A DNA stretch of 64,000 nt from Hymenobacter coccineus (GCF_001816125.1 NZ_MDZA01000111.1:62001-126000); one strand, 5' to 3'. Positions 52,208-61,101 are shown, counted from the first letter of the stretch. Notes: generated by a model from the letters alone, not told the origin. A program made the numbers and translations.

Positions 52208-54465
52208 CTACTGGGCCACCACCAGGCGCTGGGAAGCTACGCGGTTGCCCGCCCCGTCGCGCACTACCACGTGGTAGAGGCCGGTGGGCAGCGTAGGCAG
52301 CGTGGCCAAGGCGCCGGCTTCGGCCGCCAGGGGCACCTGGCGCACGAGCTGGCCCATTTCCGAGTACACGGCTACGCTGGTAGCGCCGGTGCCTTCGTAA
52401 CGCAGGCTTACGGGGGGGCCGACGCAATTGCGGGGTGGGGTACACTTGCAGGCCGCCGCTGGCCAGGGCCGCGGCGCTGGCGTCGGTGTACTGGTAGCGG
52501 CGGGCCTCCAAGCTATTGCCCGAGGCGGCCACCTGGCCCACGGCCCGGAACTCAGTGACGCTGCCAGCGCGGCGCTTTACTACAAACTGGCTGCTGTTGT
52601 GCTCCGAAGCCGTGGCCCAGGCCAAGTTGGTGCCAGTAGCAGTGTGGCGGCCGGTGAAGTCGGTCAGCACCACGGGCAGGGGGGCGGGCACAAACACCAC
52701 GGGCAGCACCGCCTGCGGGTCGTCGGCGAAGGTGTTGTAAACTTTCATACCGCTCAGGGCGGCTACCCCGCTGGCTACGTTAAGCCGCACCGAAGCGAAG
52801 GGCTTAGAGCAGTTTCAGACTCATCAGCTAGTAGCGCGAACTTTGTAGTTCGCGGCTTTCGCTTCGTCCTACCAGTCACCGTTCAGCGACGCGAACTACA
52901 AAGTTCGCGCTACTGCCCGCTGCTGTGTACACTGACGCCGAAACCGCTCCAGTAGTGAGGAACGAAAGCTCGTCGCGGCCATTGGGCAACACCCCAATCG
53001 ATAGCAAGCTGCTAGCCGAAGCGCTTTCCATGAGGTTACCTGTGGCGTCGTAGGTCGACAAGATGAGGCTTCTTAGCACGTTGGCGTCCAGCAAGCCGCC
53101 GTTCAGCAGGCCATTGCCAGGCCCGATTACCATGCCAGCGCGGTTGCCGGCCAGGCCGGTGCCGTTGAGGTCAACCCGCAAGAATTGGTCGCTGCCCACC
53201 CAAGGGCAGAAGACATCACTGCATAATCGTTGGGGTTAGCGCTGGCGGCGTCCTGAGGGTTTATAACACTGGCAGTAGTCACGCACGTAGTAGTCACGCC
53301 CAAATAGGTAACCGTGGTACAGATTTGCGAATTGGCGCTGCTGGTAGCGTGGTTGGTAGTGGTGGCAAAATCCGAAATTACCTGCTTGGCCTGCCCGAAG
53401 GCGCGGGGCTCCAGGCCGAAGCCGTAGTACAGCTGCATGTTGTCGAGCACCGAAACCGTCGACGTACGCTCGATGCTCACGGCACCGAACGGCAGCGTGG
53501 TGGGGAAGCCCACCCGCGTTTGGCCACCGGGCAGCACGTTCAGTTGCAATAGGCTAGCGTCGGTGTTGGTTTCCTGGGGCACGCCGTTCAGGAACGTGCG
53601 GATGCGCACGCCGCTCAGCACGTTGGCGTCCAGCAAGCCAGCGTTGCCCACCGTGAAGCCGGTGTGGTAACCGGCCGGCAAGGCAGGGCCCTCCAGCTTC
53701 ACTTGCAGCGTGGGGGGCAGTCTACCGTGGCGAAGCTGCCGAACGTGGCGTAGTTGGTTAGGTCCGTGTCCACGGCGCGGGCCGGGTTGCCCACGTTGAA
53801 ATTCACACACGCTTGCACCAGTGCGTTGCCGTTGAGCTTGTAGGCAGTGCTGCTGTAGTTGGCGGTGTTGGGGGTGGCGAACCCTTTCAGCGGCACCTGC
53901 GAGGCCCCAACGACACCGTAGGCGTTGTACACGTTGGTTTTAAAGTTCAGGTTGGCGACGTTGGCCACCGTCACTTCCACCGCGTCGAACGGCTTAGTAA
54001 TCACGAAATCGACCGGCGTGGGCTCGGTACCGGTGCTGAGCAGGTAGGCCTGGAGCAGTGTGGCGTCAATCAAGTGGCTTTCCTGGAGCATACCGTTGAG
54101 GTAAGTACGCATCACGGTGGCTCCCAGAGCCAATACGCCGGTGCCCGTCGCGTTGGCGAACAGCATGCCGGCCCGGTAACCAGCCGAGACGGGTCCGCCG
54201 GCCAGCGGCAGGCGCAGCGTCACGGAGTTGTAGATGTCGGTGGTCAGGGAAGCGGCTACCGCGGCCCCACGGCGCCCAGCGCCACGCTGCCGCCGTCCGT
54301 GAGCGTTGGCGAGGTGGGCACAATGGCCCCGCCAGAGCCATTGAAATAGTAGGCCCGCGGCAGAGCAGTTTGGGCCAGGCTGCCTGCAACAGCGGCCAGC
54401 AGCAGGGTGAGGACACACACCAACCGCTGGAAGGTACGGGCAAACGTCGGGTTAGAATAATACAT
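52208..54465 (-). pseudogene. Decayed T9SS-secreted repeat protein
   Basis: Reads from ATG 54465 with signal peptide LVCVLTLLLAAVAGSLAQ, then three related units of about 160-190 residues: AGYRAGMLFANATGTG with HLIDATLLQAYLLSTG, GLLDANVLSGVRIRTFLNG, and GLLDANVLRSLILSTYDA. A C-terminal T9SS sorting domain ends VVVRDGAGNRVASQRLVVAQ. The frame changes four times, at G/C runs near 54264, 53712-53717, 53195-53206 and 52412-52418, and a 146-bp element interrupts it at 52807-52952. Putting these right yields one long exported protein. Function unknown; probably a surface or adhesive protein that is now non-functional in this sequence. Confidence 0.7.
52807..52952. mobile_element. MITE-like element inserted in the T9SS gene (family E copy 2)
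   Basis: Outer ends GAGCAGTTTCAGACTC (left) and, on the opposite strand, GGAGCGGTTTCGGCGTC (right) are imperfect terminal inverted repeats. An inner palindrome (52830-52914) has arms AGTAGCGCGAACTTTGTAG. TA (or TAG) is duplicated on both sides. Removing the element and one TA joins LSFLTKPFASVRLNV in frame, which aligns with VDFVITKPFDAVEV in the first unit of the same protein. So this is a true insertion of a non-autonomous element, and TA targeting suggests an IS630/mariner-like helper. It contains no ORF. Confidence 0.7.
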
Positions 54466-54486
54466 GATAGAGCAGAAAAGTAGCAA

Positions 54487-54853
54487 TGGAACAATAGAAG
54501 TTGGTCTGATTGGCGTCCATGTTTACAATCGACTCTTCATTTTTTTATTAATTATTCAAAATATTGTAAATTAGCATTTTATATAAATTTTTAGTCGTTT
54601 AAATCTGATTTTACGTTCCAATGTGGGATTTATATTCCTAAATTGAGAATAGGGTTCTTTTAAAACTGAGAATTTAATTTTATTTATGCGATCCAAGTGC
54701 TTAATTTTGTCATATATAGAGTTTTTGGCCGGCTTTTATCCTAAAAATAAAGCTATTCAATAATTATAATTTTTTTAATAAAATTTCTGATTTTGTTATG
54801 TTACTGGCCAAACTGTGGGGCCCTTAACTTCGCCTCATATCCCCTGCGTTTGT
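54487..54853. other. AT-rich intergenic region
   Basis: About 370 bp. From about 54525 to 54800 the base composition is far more AT-rich than anywhere else in the window (runs such as ATTATAATTTTTTTAATAAA). It separates the divergent T9SS gene and the sigma-54 regulator and must contain both promoters. No clear sigma-54 (-24/-12) site was found. Confidence 0.55.
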
Positions 54854-56218
54854 ATGGAAGCACCTCTTCCTTTAAGTATATTTATTGTAGAAGACAACGA
54901 GTGGTACGGCGAGCTGCTGCTCCACCAACTGGGCCGCAACCCCGACCACCACGTGCAGCGCTTTGGCACGGCTCGCGAGTGCCTGGCCCAAATGGCCAAG
55001 GAGGTGCCCGACGTCATCACGCTGGACTACTCGCTGCCCGACGCCGATGGCGAGCACACGCTGCGCCAGCTGCGCGAACGGGCCCCCCAGGCGGCCATCG
55101 TAATCATTTCGGGGCAGGAAGACGTGGCCACCGCCGTGGCCCTGCTGCGCCTGGGGGCCCACGACTACCTGGTGAAGGACGCCTCGACCGGCGAGCGCCT
55201 GTGGACGCTGCTGGGCCAAGTGCGCCAGCAGGTGCGCCTGCGCCGCGAAAACGAGCAGCTGCGCCAGCAGCTCGACGCCCGCAGCGCCGGCGCCAGTTCG
55301 CCCATTCTGGGCACGCACCCCACCATGCTGCGCTTACAAGAGCTCATCAGCAAGGCGGCGCGCACCACCATTACGGTGAGCGTGAGCGGCGAAACCGGCA
55401 CCGGCAAGGAGTTGGTGGCCCAGGCCATTCACGCGCGCTCGGAGCGGGTGAGCCGGCCATTTGTGGCCGTGAACATGGCGGCCATCCCGCGCGAGCTGCT
55501 GGAGAGCGAGCTGTTTGGGCACGAGAAGGGGGCCTTTACGGGGGCCGTGGCGCGGCGGGTGGGCCGCTTCGAGGAGGCCGACGGCGGCACGCTGTTCCTC
55601 GACGAGGTGGCCGACCTGGAGCTGGGCCTGCAAGCCAAGCTGCTGCGGGTGCTGCAAGAGCGCGAGCTGGTGCGGGTGGGCGGCCGCCAGCGGGTGGCCT
55701 TCGACGTACGCCTGGTGGTGGCCACCCACCACGACCTGCTAACCGAGGTGCGAGCCGGGCGCTTCCGCGAAGACCTGTACTACCGCTTGCTGGGCCTGCC
55801 CATTGCCCTGCCGCCGCTGCGCGAGCGGGGCCCCGACATACTGCTGCTGGCCGAGGCCTTCGTGCAGACGTTTTGCCAGCGCAACAACCTGCCTCCGCAC
55901 CACCTCGGCGACGACGCCCAGCAGCGGCTACTGGCCCACCCCTTCCCCGGCAATGTGCGCGAACTGAAGGCGGTGGTGGAACTGGCCGCCGTGCTGGCCG
56001 AGGGCGACCTGATCCGCAGCGCCGACCTGTCGCTGCGGGGCCCCGCCCCGGCGGCCGACAACGGGGGCCCCCGCACGCTGCGCGAGGAAACCACCCGGCT
56101 CGTGCAGGAGTGCCTCGACACAATGGGCGGCGACGTGCTGGCCACGGCCGACCGCCTGGGGGTAGGCAAATCCACCATCTACCGCATGATCAAGCAGCAG
56201 TACGTGCAAGTGCGCTGA
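54854..56218 (+). CDS. Sigma-54-dependent NtrC-type response regulator
   Basis: A 454-residue regulator. The receiver domain (1-125) has Asp58 in TLDYSLPDADG. The AAA+ domain has Walker A GETGTGKE (179 on), the sigma-54-contact loop GAFTGA (226-231), Walker B GGTLFLDEVADL and sensor II FPGNVRELKAV. A Fis-type helix-turn-helix lies at the C-terminus (CLDTMGGDVLATADRLGVGKSTIYRMI). It should activate sigma-54 promoters when phosphorylated. No sensor kinase is adjacent. The start at 54854 (MEAPLPLSIFIVEDNE) fits the receiver fold. Confidence 0.93.
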   Translation: MEAPLPLSIFIVEDNEWYGELLLHQLGRNPDHHVQRFGTARECLAQMAKEVPDVITLDYSLPDADGEHTLRQLRERAPQAAIVIISGQEDVATAVALLRLGAHDYLVKDASTGERLWTLLGQVRQQVRLRRENEQLRQQLDARSAGASSPILGTHPTMLRLQELISKAARTTITVSVSGETGTGKELVAQAIHARSERVSRPFVAVNMAAIPRELLESELFGHEKGAFTGAVARRVGRFEEADGGTLFLDEVADLELGLQAKLLRVLQERELVRVGGRQRVAFDVRLVVATHHDLLTEVRAGRFREDLYYRLLGLPIALPPLRERGPDILLLAEAFVQTFCQRNNLPPHHLGDDAQQRLLAHPFPGNVRELKAVVELAAVLAEGDLIRSADLSLRGPAPAADNGGPRTLREETTRLVQECLDTMGGDVLATADRLGVGKSTIYRMIKQQYVQVR

Positions 56219-56382
56219 TGCTGCATCCCGCTGCTAACCACAATTTTCTCCTATCTTAGCCAGGCCTTAATTTTACACTGGTTCAGGACAACTTAATACC
56301 GGGGCTCCGGGTTATATAGCCAATCAGCACTGGTTCCGCGCGGCACCGGTGAGTTTATTCGCACTATTCATTCATTGTCGTT

Positions 56383-56490
56383 ATGTTGACCCTCGTATTA
56401 GGCCTGTTGGGCGCTGCCGCCCTCGTTGCCCGCCGCGCCGCCCAGGCCGCCCAACCCAAGCTGGTTCCTGTGCCGGTGCGGAGCAAATAA
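56383..56490 (+). CDS. Small membrane peptide of 35 residues
   Basis: A short frame reads MLTLVLGLLGAAALVARRAA and ends LVPVPVRSK. It has one hydrophobic helix (2-15) followed by a basic stretch, as expected for a small inner-membrane peptide with its C-terminus in the cytosol. A strong terminator starts 27 bases after the stop, and an AT-containing leader separates it from the sigma-54 regulator gene. That arrangement supports a real transcript. No family is recognised. Confidence 0.5.
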   Translation: MLTLVLGLLGAAALVARRAAQAAQPKLVPVPVRSK

Positions 56491-56516
56491 GCTCCACCTA
56501 CCGCTTAAATAGAAAA

Positions 56517-56541
56517 AGCAGCCCGAGGGGCTGCTTTTTTA
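56517..56541 (+). terminator. Intrinsic terminator
   Basis: A stem with arms AGCAGCCC and GGGCTGCT is preceded by A5 and followed by T6. It follows the 35-residue peptide gene and could also serve the convergent T9SS-domain gene. Confidence 0.75.
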
Positions 56542-56584
56542 TTGCCTGCGCCACAAGAAAACCGGGGCGTTGCCGTTGAAATCG

Positions 56585-56977
56585 TTAGCGGATGACGAGC
56601 TTACACATTTGGTTAACGCCGCTGCCTTCCAGCTTTACGTAGTATAAACCGTTGGCGAAGCGGCTCAGGTCGAGCATTTTGGTAGCGCGGTTGTTGAGGT
56701 CGCTCATGGTTTCGTGGTACACTACGGAGCCAATCACATTCAGCACTTGCAACTCAATGCGGCGGCCTTCCTGGCCGCTGATGGTGAGCTGCACCATGCC
56801 GGTGCTGGGGTTGGGGTACACCGCCAGCGCTTTCTCATCGGTGCCGGGGCGCGTTTGCTGCACGGCGGTGTGCTGGGTTTCAATGGGCCGGGCCGGGGCT
56901 ACCGGGGCAAACCCGCTGGCCAGGCCAGCAGTGGCCAGGGCCAGGAAGAAGGAAAGAGCAAGTAGGCGTGGCATCAT
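56585..56977 (-). CDS. Small exported protein with T9SS type A sorting domain
   Basis: A 130-residue protein with a signal peptide (MMPRLLALSFFLALATAGLA) and, after a short linker, a type A T9SS C-terminal domain: LAVYPNPSTGMVQLTI, IELQVLNVIGSVVYHE, LDLSRFANGLYYVKLEG, KLVIR. It is almost entirely sorting domain with only about 25 residues of cargo, so it may be a small surface peptide or a remnant of a larger protein. The intact frame contrasts with the broken T9SS gene at 52208-54465. Confidence 0.85.
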   Translation of the reverse strand: MMPRLLALSFFLALATAGLASGFAPVAPARPIETQHTAVQQTRPGTDEKALAVYPNPSTGMVQLTISGQEGRRIELQVLNVIGSVVYHETMSDLNNRATKMLDLSRFANGLYYVKLEGSGVNQMCKLVIR

Positions 56978-57166
56978 GCAAAAAATCAAAGTGGCGAACC
57001 AGCCCGGCCGCTGCGGAGAACGCACGGGCTGATGGAGTTAACGGCGGGAATTAATTTTGGTTGACAAATATAATCCCAAATCCCTATGTTATTAGTGAAA
57101 AAGTTGTTATTACCGATGGAATCAAACGTTTTCCCGATTGCTCACCACTTTTCATCGCCCAACTGA

Positions 57167-58288
57167 GTGGATGTCCTCATTATCGGCGGCGGCTTGGCCG
57201 GTTTGGCGGCGGCCCTCGACTTAGCCGGCCGCGGCCACGCCGTGGCCCTGGCCGAGCGCCGGCCCTACCCCTTCCACCGCGTGTGCGGCGAATACGTCAG
57301 CAACGAGGTGCTCCCGTACCTGGCCCGGCTCGGGGCCGACCCAGCCCCGCTGGGCGTGGCCAACATCCGGCGGTTTGAATTATCGTCGCCGGCCGGGCGC
57401 GTGCTGCGCAGCCCTCTCGACCTGGGCGGCTTTGGGGTGAGCCGCTACGCGCTCGACGAATTTCTATACCAGAGGGCCCTGGCCGTGGGCGTGCAATTTT
57501 ACCTGCCCGCCACGGTGGCCAGCGTGGCCTTTGATGCTGCTGCGGGCCGCCACGCGGTGGCGTTGGCCGATGGCCGCACCCTGGCCCCGCGCGTAGTGCT
57601 GGGGGCCTACGGCAAGCGCGCCAACCTGGACCGCCAGCTGGAGCGGCCGTTTTTTCGGCAGCGCTCGCCCTACCTCGGGGTGAAGTACCACCTGCGCCTA
57701 CCGGGCCACGCCCGCGACGTGATTGCGCTGCACAACTTCCGCGATGGCTACGCGGGCATTTCGGCCATCGAGGACGGCAAGCTGTGCTTTTGCTATCTCA
57801 CTACGCGCACTAATTTGAAGGCCCACGGCGGCACCATTCCGGCGATGGAAGCGGCGGTGCTGCACCGCAACCCGCACCTGCGCGCCATCTTCCACGAAGC
57901 CGAGTTTCTGTACCCGCAGCCGGAGGTCATCAACGAGATTTCCTTCGCCCCGAAGCAGCCCGTGGAGCAGCACGTGCTGATGTGCGGCGACGCGGCCGGC
58001 CTCATCACGCCGCTGTGCGGCAACGGCATGGCCATGGCCCTGCACGGCGGGGCCTTGGCCAGCGCCGCCGCCCACGATTTCCTGACCGAAACCACCGGCC
58101 GCGCTGCGATGGAAGCGGCCTATGCCCAGACGTGGCGGGCGCAGTTTGGGGCCCGGCTGCGGGTGGGGCGTGCGGTGCAGGGCCTGTTTGGGGGCCCCGT
58201 GCTGAGCGAGGCCGTGGTGGGGGCCCTGGCCCACTGGCCGGGCGCGGTGCGGGCCCTGATGCGGCGCACCCACGGGGCCCCTTTTTAG
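57167..58288 (+). CDS. FAD-dependent oxidoreductase (geranylgeranyl-reductase/FixC type)
   Basis: A 373-residue flavoprotein: FAD-binding MDVLIIGGGLAGLAAALDLA with the acidic residue ALAERRPYPFHRVCGEYVS, and the second FAD motif VLMCGDAAGLITPLCGNGMA. It belongs to the group with plant geranylgeranyl reductase and aromatic hydroxylases. The start is a GTG at 57167. It precedes a type III polyketide synthase gene by 73 bp and a methyltransferase gene further on, the same set of three activities as the phenolic-lipid srs cluster of Streptomyces. Here it likely oxidises the polyketide ring; that is inference. Confidence 0.88.
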   Translation: MDVLIIGGGLAGLAAALDLAGRGHAVALAERRPYPFHRVCGEYVSNEVLPYLARLGADPAPLGVANIRRFELSSPAGRVLRSPLDLGGFGVSRYALDEFLYQRALAVGVQFYLPATVASVAFDAAAGRHAVALADGRTLAPRVVLGAYGKRANLDRQLERPFFRQRSPYLGVKYHLRLPGHARDVIALHNFRDGYAGISAIEDGKLCFCYLTTRTNLKAHGGTIPAMEAAVLHRNPHLRAIFHEAEFLYPQPEVINEISFAPKQPVEQHVLMCGDAAGLITPLCGNGMAMALHGGALASAAAHDFLTETTGRAAMEAAYAQTWRAQFGARLRVGRAVQGLFGGPVLSEAVVGALAHWPGAVRALMRRTHGAPF

Positions 58289-58361
58289 GAAAAAAGCCGG
58301 CGAGCCGCCGGCCAAAATCTTTTCCCCCCGCGGGCCCCGTATTTTGCGTAAACTACGCTTA

Positions 58362-59560
58362 ATGACCAGCTACCTAGGGGCCATCGGCACCGCCAACCCG
58401 CCGCACTGCCTTGGGCAGCAGCAAATTGCCGATTTTATGGCCCAGGCCCTCGAATTCGGGGCCGACGATGCCCGCCGGCTGCGGGCCCTGTACCGGGTGT
58501 CGGGCATCGGGCACCGCTACTCGGTGCTGCCCGACTACGGCCGCGCCAATGGCGACTACACCTTTTTCCCGAACACGCCCGGCCTGGAGCCTTTTCCCAG
58601 CGTGGGGCAGCGCATGGCCGTGTACCGCCGCGAGGCCCTGCCGCTGGCCCTGGCCGCCGTGGCCGACTGCCGCCGCCAAGTGCCGAGCCTGGATTTGGCC
58701 ACCGTCACGCACCTTATTACGGTGAGCTGCACGGGCATGTACGCCCGGGGCTCGACATTGAGCTGGTGCAGGCCCTGGGCCTGCCGGCGTCGGTGCAGCG
58801 CACCTGCGTGAACTTCATGGGCTGCTACGCGGCCGTGAACGCCCTGAAGCTGGCCGACGCCGCCTGCCGCGCCCACCCCGCCGCCCGCGTGCTGGTGGTG
58901 AGCGTAGAGTTGTGCACGCTGCACTTCCAGAAAAGCGCCGAGGACGACCACCTGGTGAGCAACGCGCTGTTTGGCGACGGCGCGGCGGCCTGCCTGGTGC
59001 AGGGCCAGCCGCTGCCCGACGGGGCCCCCAGCCTGGCCCTCACCGCGTTCCACTGCGGGCTGGAGCCCGACGGGCACGCCGACATGGCCTGGCACATCAA
59101 CGATTTTGGGTTTGAGATGACGTTGAGCAGCTACGTACCCCGGCTCATCCAACGGGGCATCGGGCGGCTCACCGAGCAGCTGCTGGAACACCTGCCCGTG
59201 CAGCGCGCGGACATTCACCACTTCGCCATCCACCCCGGCGGACGTAAGATTCTGGAAACCATCGAGCAAGCGCTGGATTTGAGCCACGACGACAACCGCT
59301 TCGCCTACCGCGTGCTGCGCGACTACGGCAACATGTCGTCGGCCACGGTGCTGTTTGTGCTGCGCGACGTGCTGGCCGCCGCTACCCCCGCCGACCACGG
59401 GGCCCCGGTGCTCAGTTTTGCCTTCGGCCCCGGCCTAACGCTGGAAGCCATGCTGCTGGAGATTTCAGTTGATAGTAAACAGTTAACAGTTGACCGAGCA
59501 GAGGCCGTCCATTTGATGGAAGCTGAGCCGGTTGCCGCCGCGCTCGTGGCCGCTGAGTAG
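58362..59560 (+). pseudogene. Type III polyketide synthase, one-base frameshift
   Basis: The first frame (from 58362, MTSYLGAIGTANPPHCL) runs to VSCTGMYA; the second frame continues LDIELVQALGLP, FMGCYAAVNALKLADAA (catalytic Cys), HHFAIHPGGRKILE (catalytic His) and RDYGNMSSATVLFVL (catalytic Asn). So all three catalytic residues of the chalcone-synthase fold are present. Adding one C in the run at 58743-58750 (GCCCGGGG) restores YAPGLDIE, the usual family sequence, and a whole protein of about 400 residues. A consensus error is likely. Products of this family include alkylresorcinols and pyrones made from acyl-CoA and malonyl-CoA. Confidence 0.85.
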
Positions 59561-59600
59561 TTATCGGCGCGTACTGAATGATTAGGTGATTATCCAGGCG

Positions 59601-59709
59601 GGGTGGTCCGGCGACTTTTTCAGTCGTCGGACCACTCTTACGATACCCCGGGGCCACTGTTTTTTTAGTCAGAATGGCCCGACGACTAAAAAAGTCGCCG
59701 GACCACTTC
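59601..59709. repeat. Palindromic repeat, family C copy 1
   Basis: The arm GGTGGTCCGGCGACTTTTT and the complement of AAAAAGTCGCCGGACCAC. Inside the arms are smaller palindromes around AGTCGTCGG. It lies between the polyketide synthase and methyltransferase genes. Confidence 0.75.
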
Positions 59710-59727
59710 GTTTTCAACCCCTGTTAA

Positions 59728-60597
59728 ATGCTGAACAATCGCGCGCCGGGCCCCGAGCTGATGGACGACCTGACGCTGGCCTCGGACGACTTACGCCGCA
59801 ACCTCGACGAGCTGGAAGTCATCAATACTTGGCTGGGCGGCTACCAGCCGGTACTGGACGCGTTGGCCCGGCTGCGGCCGCGCTTCCCCACGGGCCGAGC
59901 CCTGCGCGTGGCCGACTTGGGCAGCGGCGGCGGCGACACCCTGCGCCACGTGGCCCGCTGGGCCCGCCGCCACGGCGTAGCGGTGGAGCTGGTCGGCATC
60001 GACGCCAACGCTTTTATGCTGGACTACGCCCGCGCCAAAAGCCAGGATTACCCCGAAATCAGCTACCGGCAGTTCGACATTTTCTCGGCCGAATTTCAGG
60101 CCCAGCCCTTTGATGTGCTGACGTGCAGCTTGTTCTGCCACCACTTCACCGACGACGAGCTGGGGGCCCTGCTGCGGCAATGGGCCCGGCAGGCGCGGGT
60201 GGCGGTGGTCGTCAACGACCTGCACCGGCACTGGCTGGCCTACGGCAGCATTTGGGCCCTGACGCGGCTGCTCGGCGGCTCGTACCTGGTGCGGCACGAC
60301 GCGCCGCTGTCGGTAGCCCGTGCCTTCCGGCGCGCCGACTGGGCGCAGCTGCTGGCCCGGGCCGGCCTGGCGCAGTACGAGTTGCGCTGGCGCTGGGCGT
60401 TTCGGTGGCAGCTGGTTATTTGGCCGGCGGCCGGGGCCCCGGCGGTTGGTGAGGGGCCGGTTGCCGTTGCTAAAAAGCAATCGGCAGTGTATAGCAAACC
60501 GCCACGGGCTTGCCGTTTTGCTTGCCGGACCGGAAGCGCGGCAGCTTGCCCACCGCCGCCAGAACAGCCGCGTTGCAGCCGCCGTCCGGGCCTTTAA
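59728..60597 (+). CDS. Class I SAM-dependent methyltransferase
   Basis: A protein with a SAM-binding motif VADLGSGGGDTLRHVARWA, motif II GIDANAFMLDYA, and DVLTCSLFCHHFTDDELG. The N-terminus, ELMDDLTLASDDLRRNLDELEVINTWLGG, is typical of the methyltransferases found next to type III PKS genes. It probably methylates the polyketide ring or hydroxyl group. The last 45 or so codons overlap the convergent TonB-domain gene and look unlike a protein, so the true end is likely near 60430, with the stop lost by a small indel. The core domain is sure. Confidence 0.82.
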   Translation: MLNNRAPGPELMDDLTLASDDLRRNLDELEVINTWLGGYQPVLDALARLRPRFPTGRALRVADLGSGGGDTLRHVARWARRHGVAVELVGIDANAFMLDYARAKSQDYPEISYRQFDIFSAEFQAQPFDVLTCSLFCHHFTDDELGALLRQWARQARVAVVVNDLHRHWLAYGSIWALTRLLGGSYLVRHDAPLSVARAFRRADWAQLLARAGLAQYELRWRWAFRWQLVIWPAAGAPAVGEGPVAVAKKQSAVYSKPPRACRFACRTGSAAACPPPPEQPRCSRRPGL

Positions 60598-60892
60598 TAA
60601 CTTTAGCGTCCTTCACGGTGCCGCTGGGGCCCACCACAAAGTACACGAACACCTTGCCGCCACAGCCACCCGCCGGCGCTACCCGCGCCTGAATGGCCGC
60701 TATAATGGCCGCGTTGCCACCGCCATCCGGCAGCTGCGGCATCTGCTCGACGTAGGTGTAAACCTTGGCCGAATCAGGCGTGTGCACGACCTGGTAGGCG
60801 TTCGGCATGGTTTGGGCCGCAGCGGCGCAGGTAGCGACCAGGAAAATACTGGCGGCCAGCACTAACCGGCGCGATGAGAAGAAGAAAGCCAT
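60470..60892 (-). CDS. Periplasmic TonB C-terminal-domain protein
   Basis: A 140-residue protein with a signal peptide (LVLAASIFLVATCAAAAQ). A TonB-like C-terminal domain is present: VYTYVEQMPQLPDGGGNAAI, VFVYFVVGPSGTVKDAKVIKGPDGGCNAAVLAAVGKLPRF, and GKPVAVCYTLPI. It lacks the Pro-rich spacer and membrane anchor of true TonB, so it is the stand-alone type common in Bacteroidota. Two cysteines in the domain could form a disulfide. The 3' end overlaps the end of the methyltransferase frame. Confidence 0.87.
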   Translation of the reverse strand: MAFFFSSRRLVLAASIFLVATCAAAAQTMPNAYQVVHTPDSAKVYTYVEQMPQLPDGGGNAAIIAAIQARVAPAGGCGGKVFVYFVVGPSGTVKDAKVIKGPDGGCNAAVLAAVGKLPRFRSGKQNGKPVAVCYTLPIAF

Positions 60893-60983
60893 ACCGCAAT
60901 ATACACGGCAAGCGGCATGGCCGGCTACCCGAGTAGCAGCCTCTACTAAGCCGCTGGGGGCCCTGGCTGGCTACCCAATCAAA

Positions 60984-61067
60984 GCTTTGTCATTCCGACG
61001 AAGGAGGAATCTGCGGCCTGTCCTTGCCTGTTTTATCCAGATTCCTCCTTCGTCGGAATGACAAAGC
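60984..61067. repeat. Palindromic repeat, family A copy 2
   Basis: The same arms as at 20575-20651 (TTGTCATTCCGACGAAGGAG), with a loop that is the reverse complement of that of copy 1 (AAAACAGGCAAGGACAG on the minus strand). It lies between the TonB-domain and deacetylase-like genes. Confidence 0.8.
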
Positions 61068-61101
61068 CCTGGCCCTGGTTGGCCGCCGCCGGGGCCCTAA
61101 T

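Noticed and set aside
54487-54853. Sigma-54 promoter in front of the regulator
   Set aside because: No TGGCAC-N5-TTGC match with correct spacing was found.
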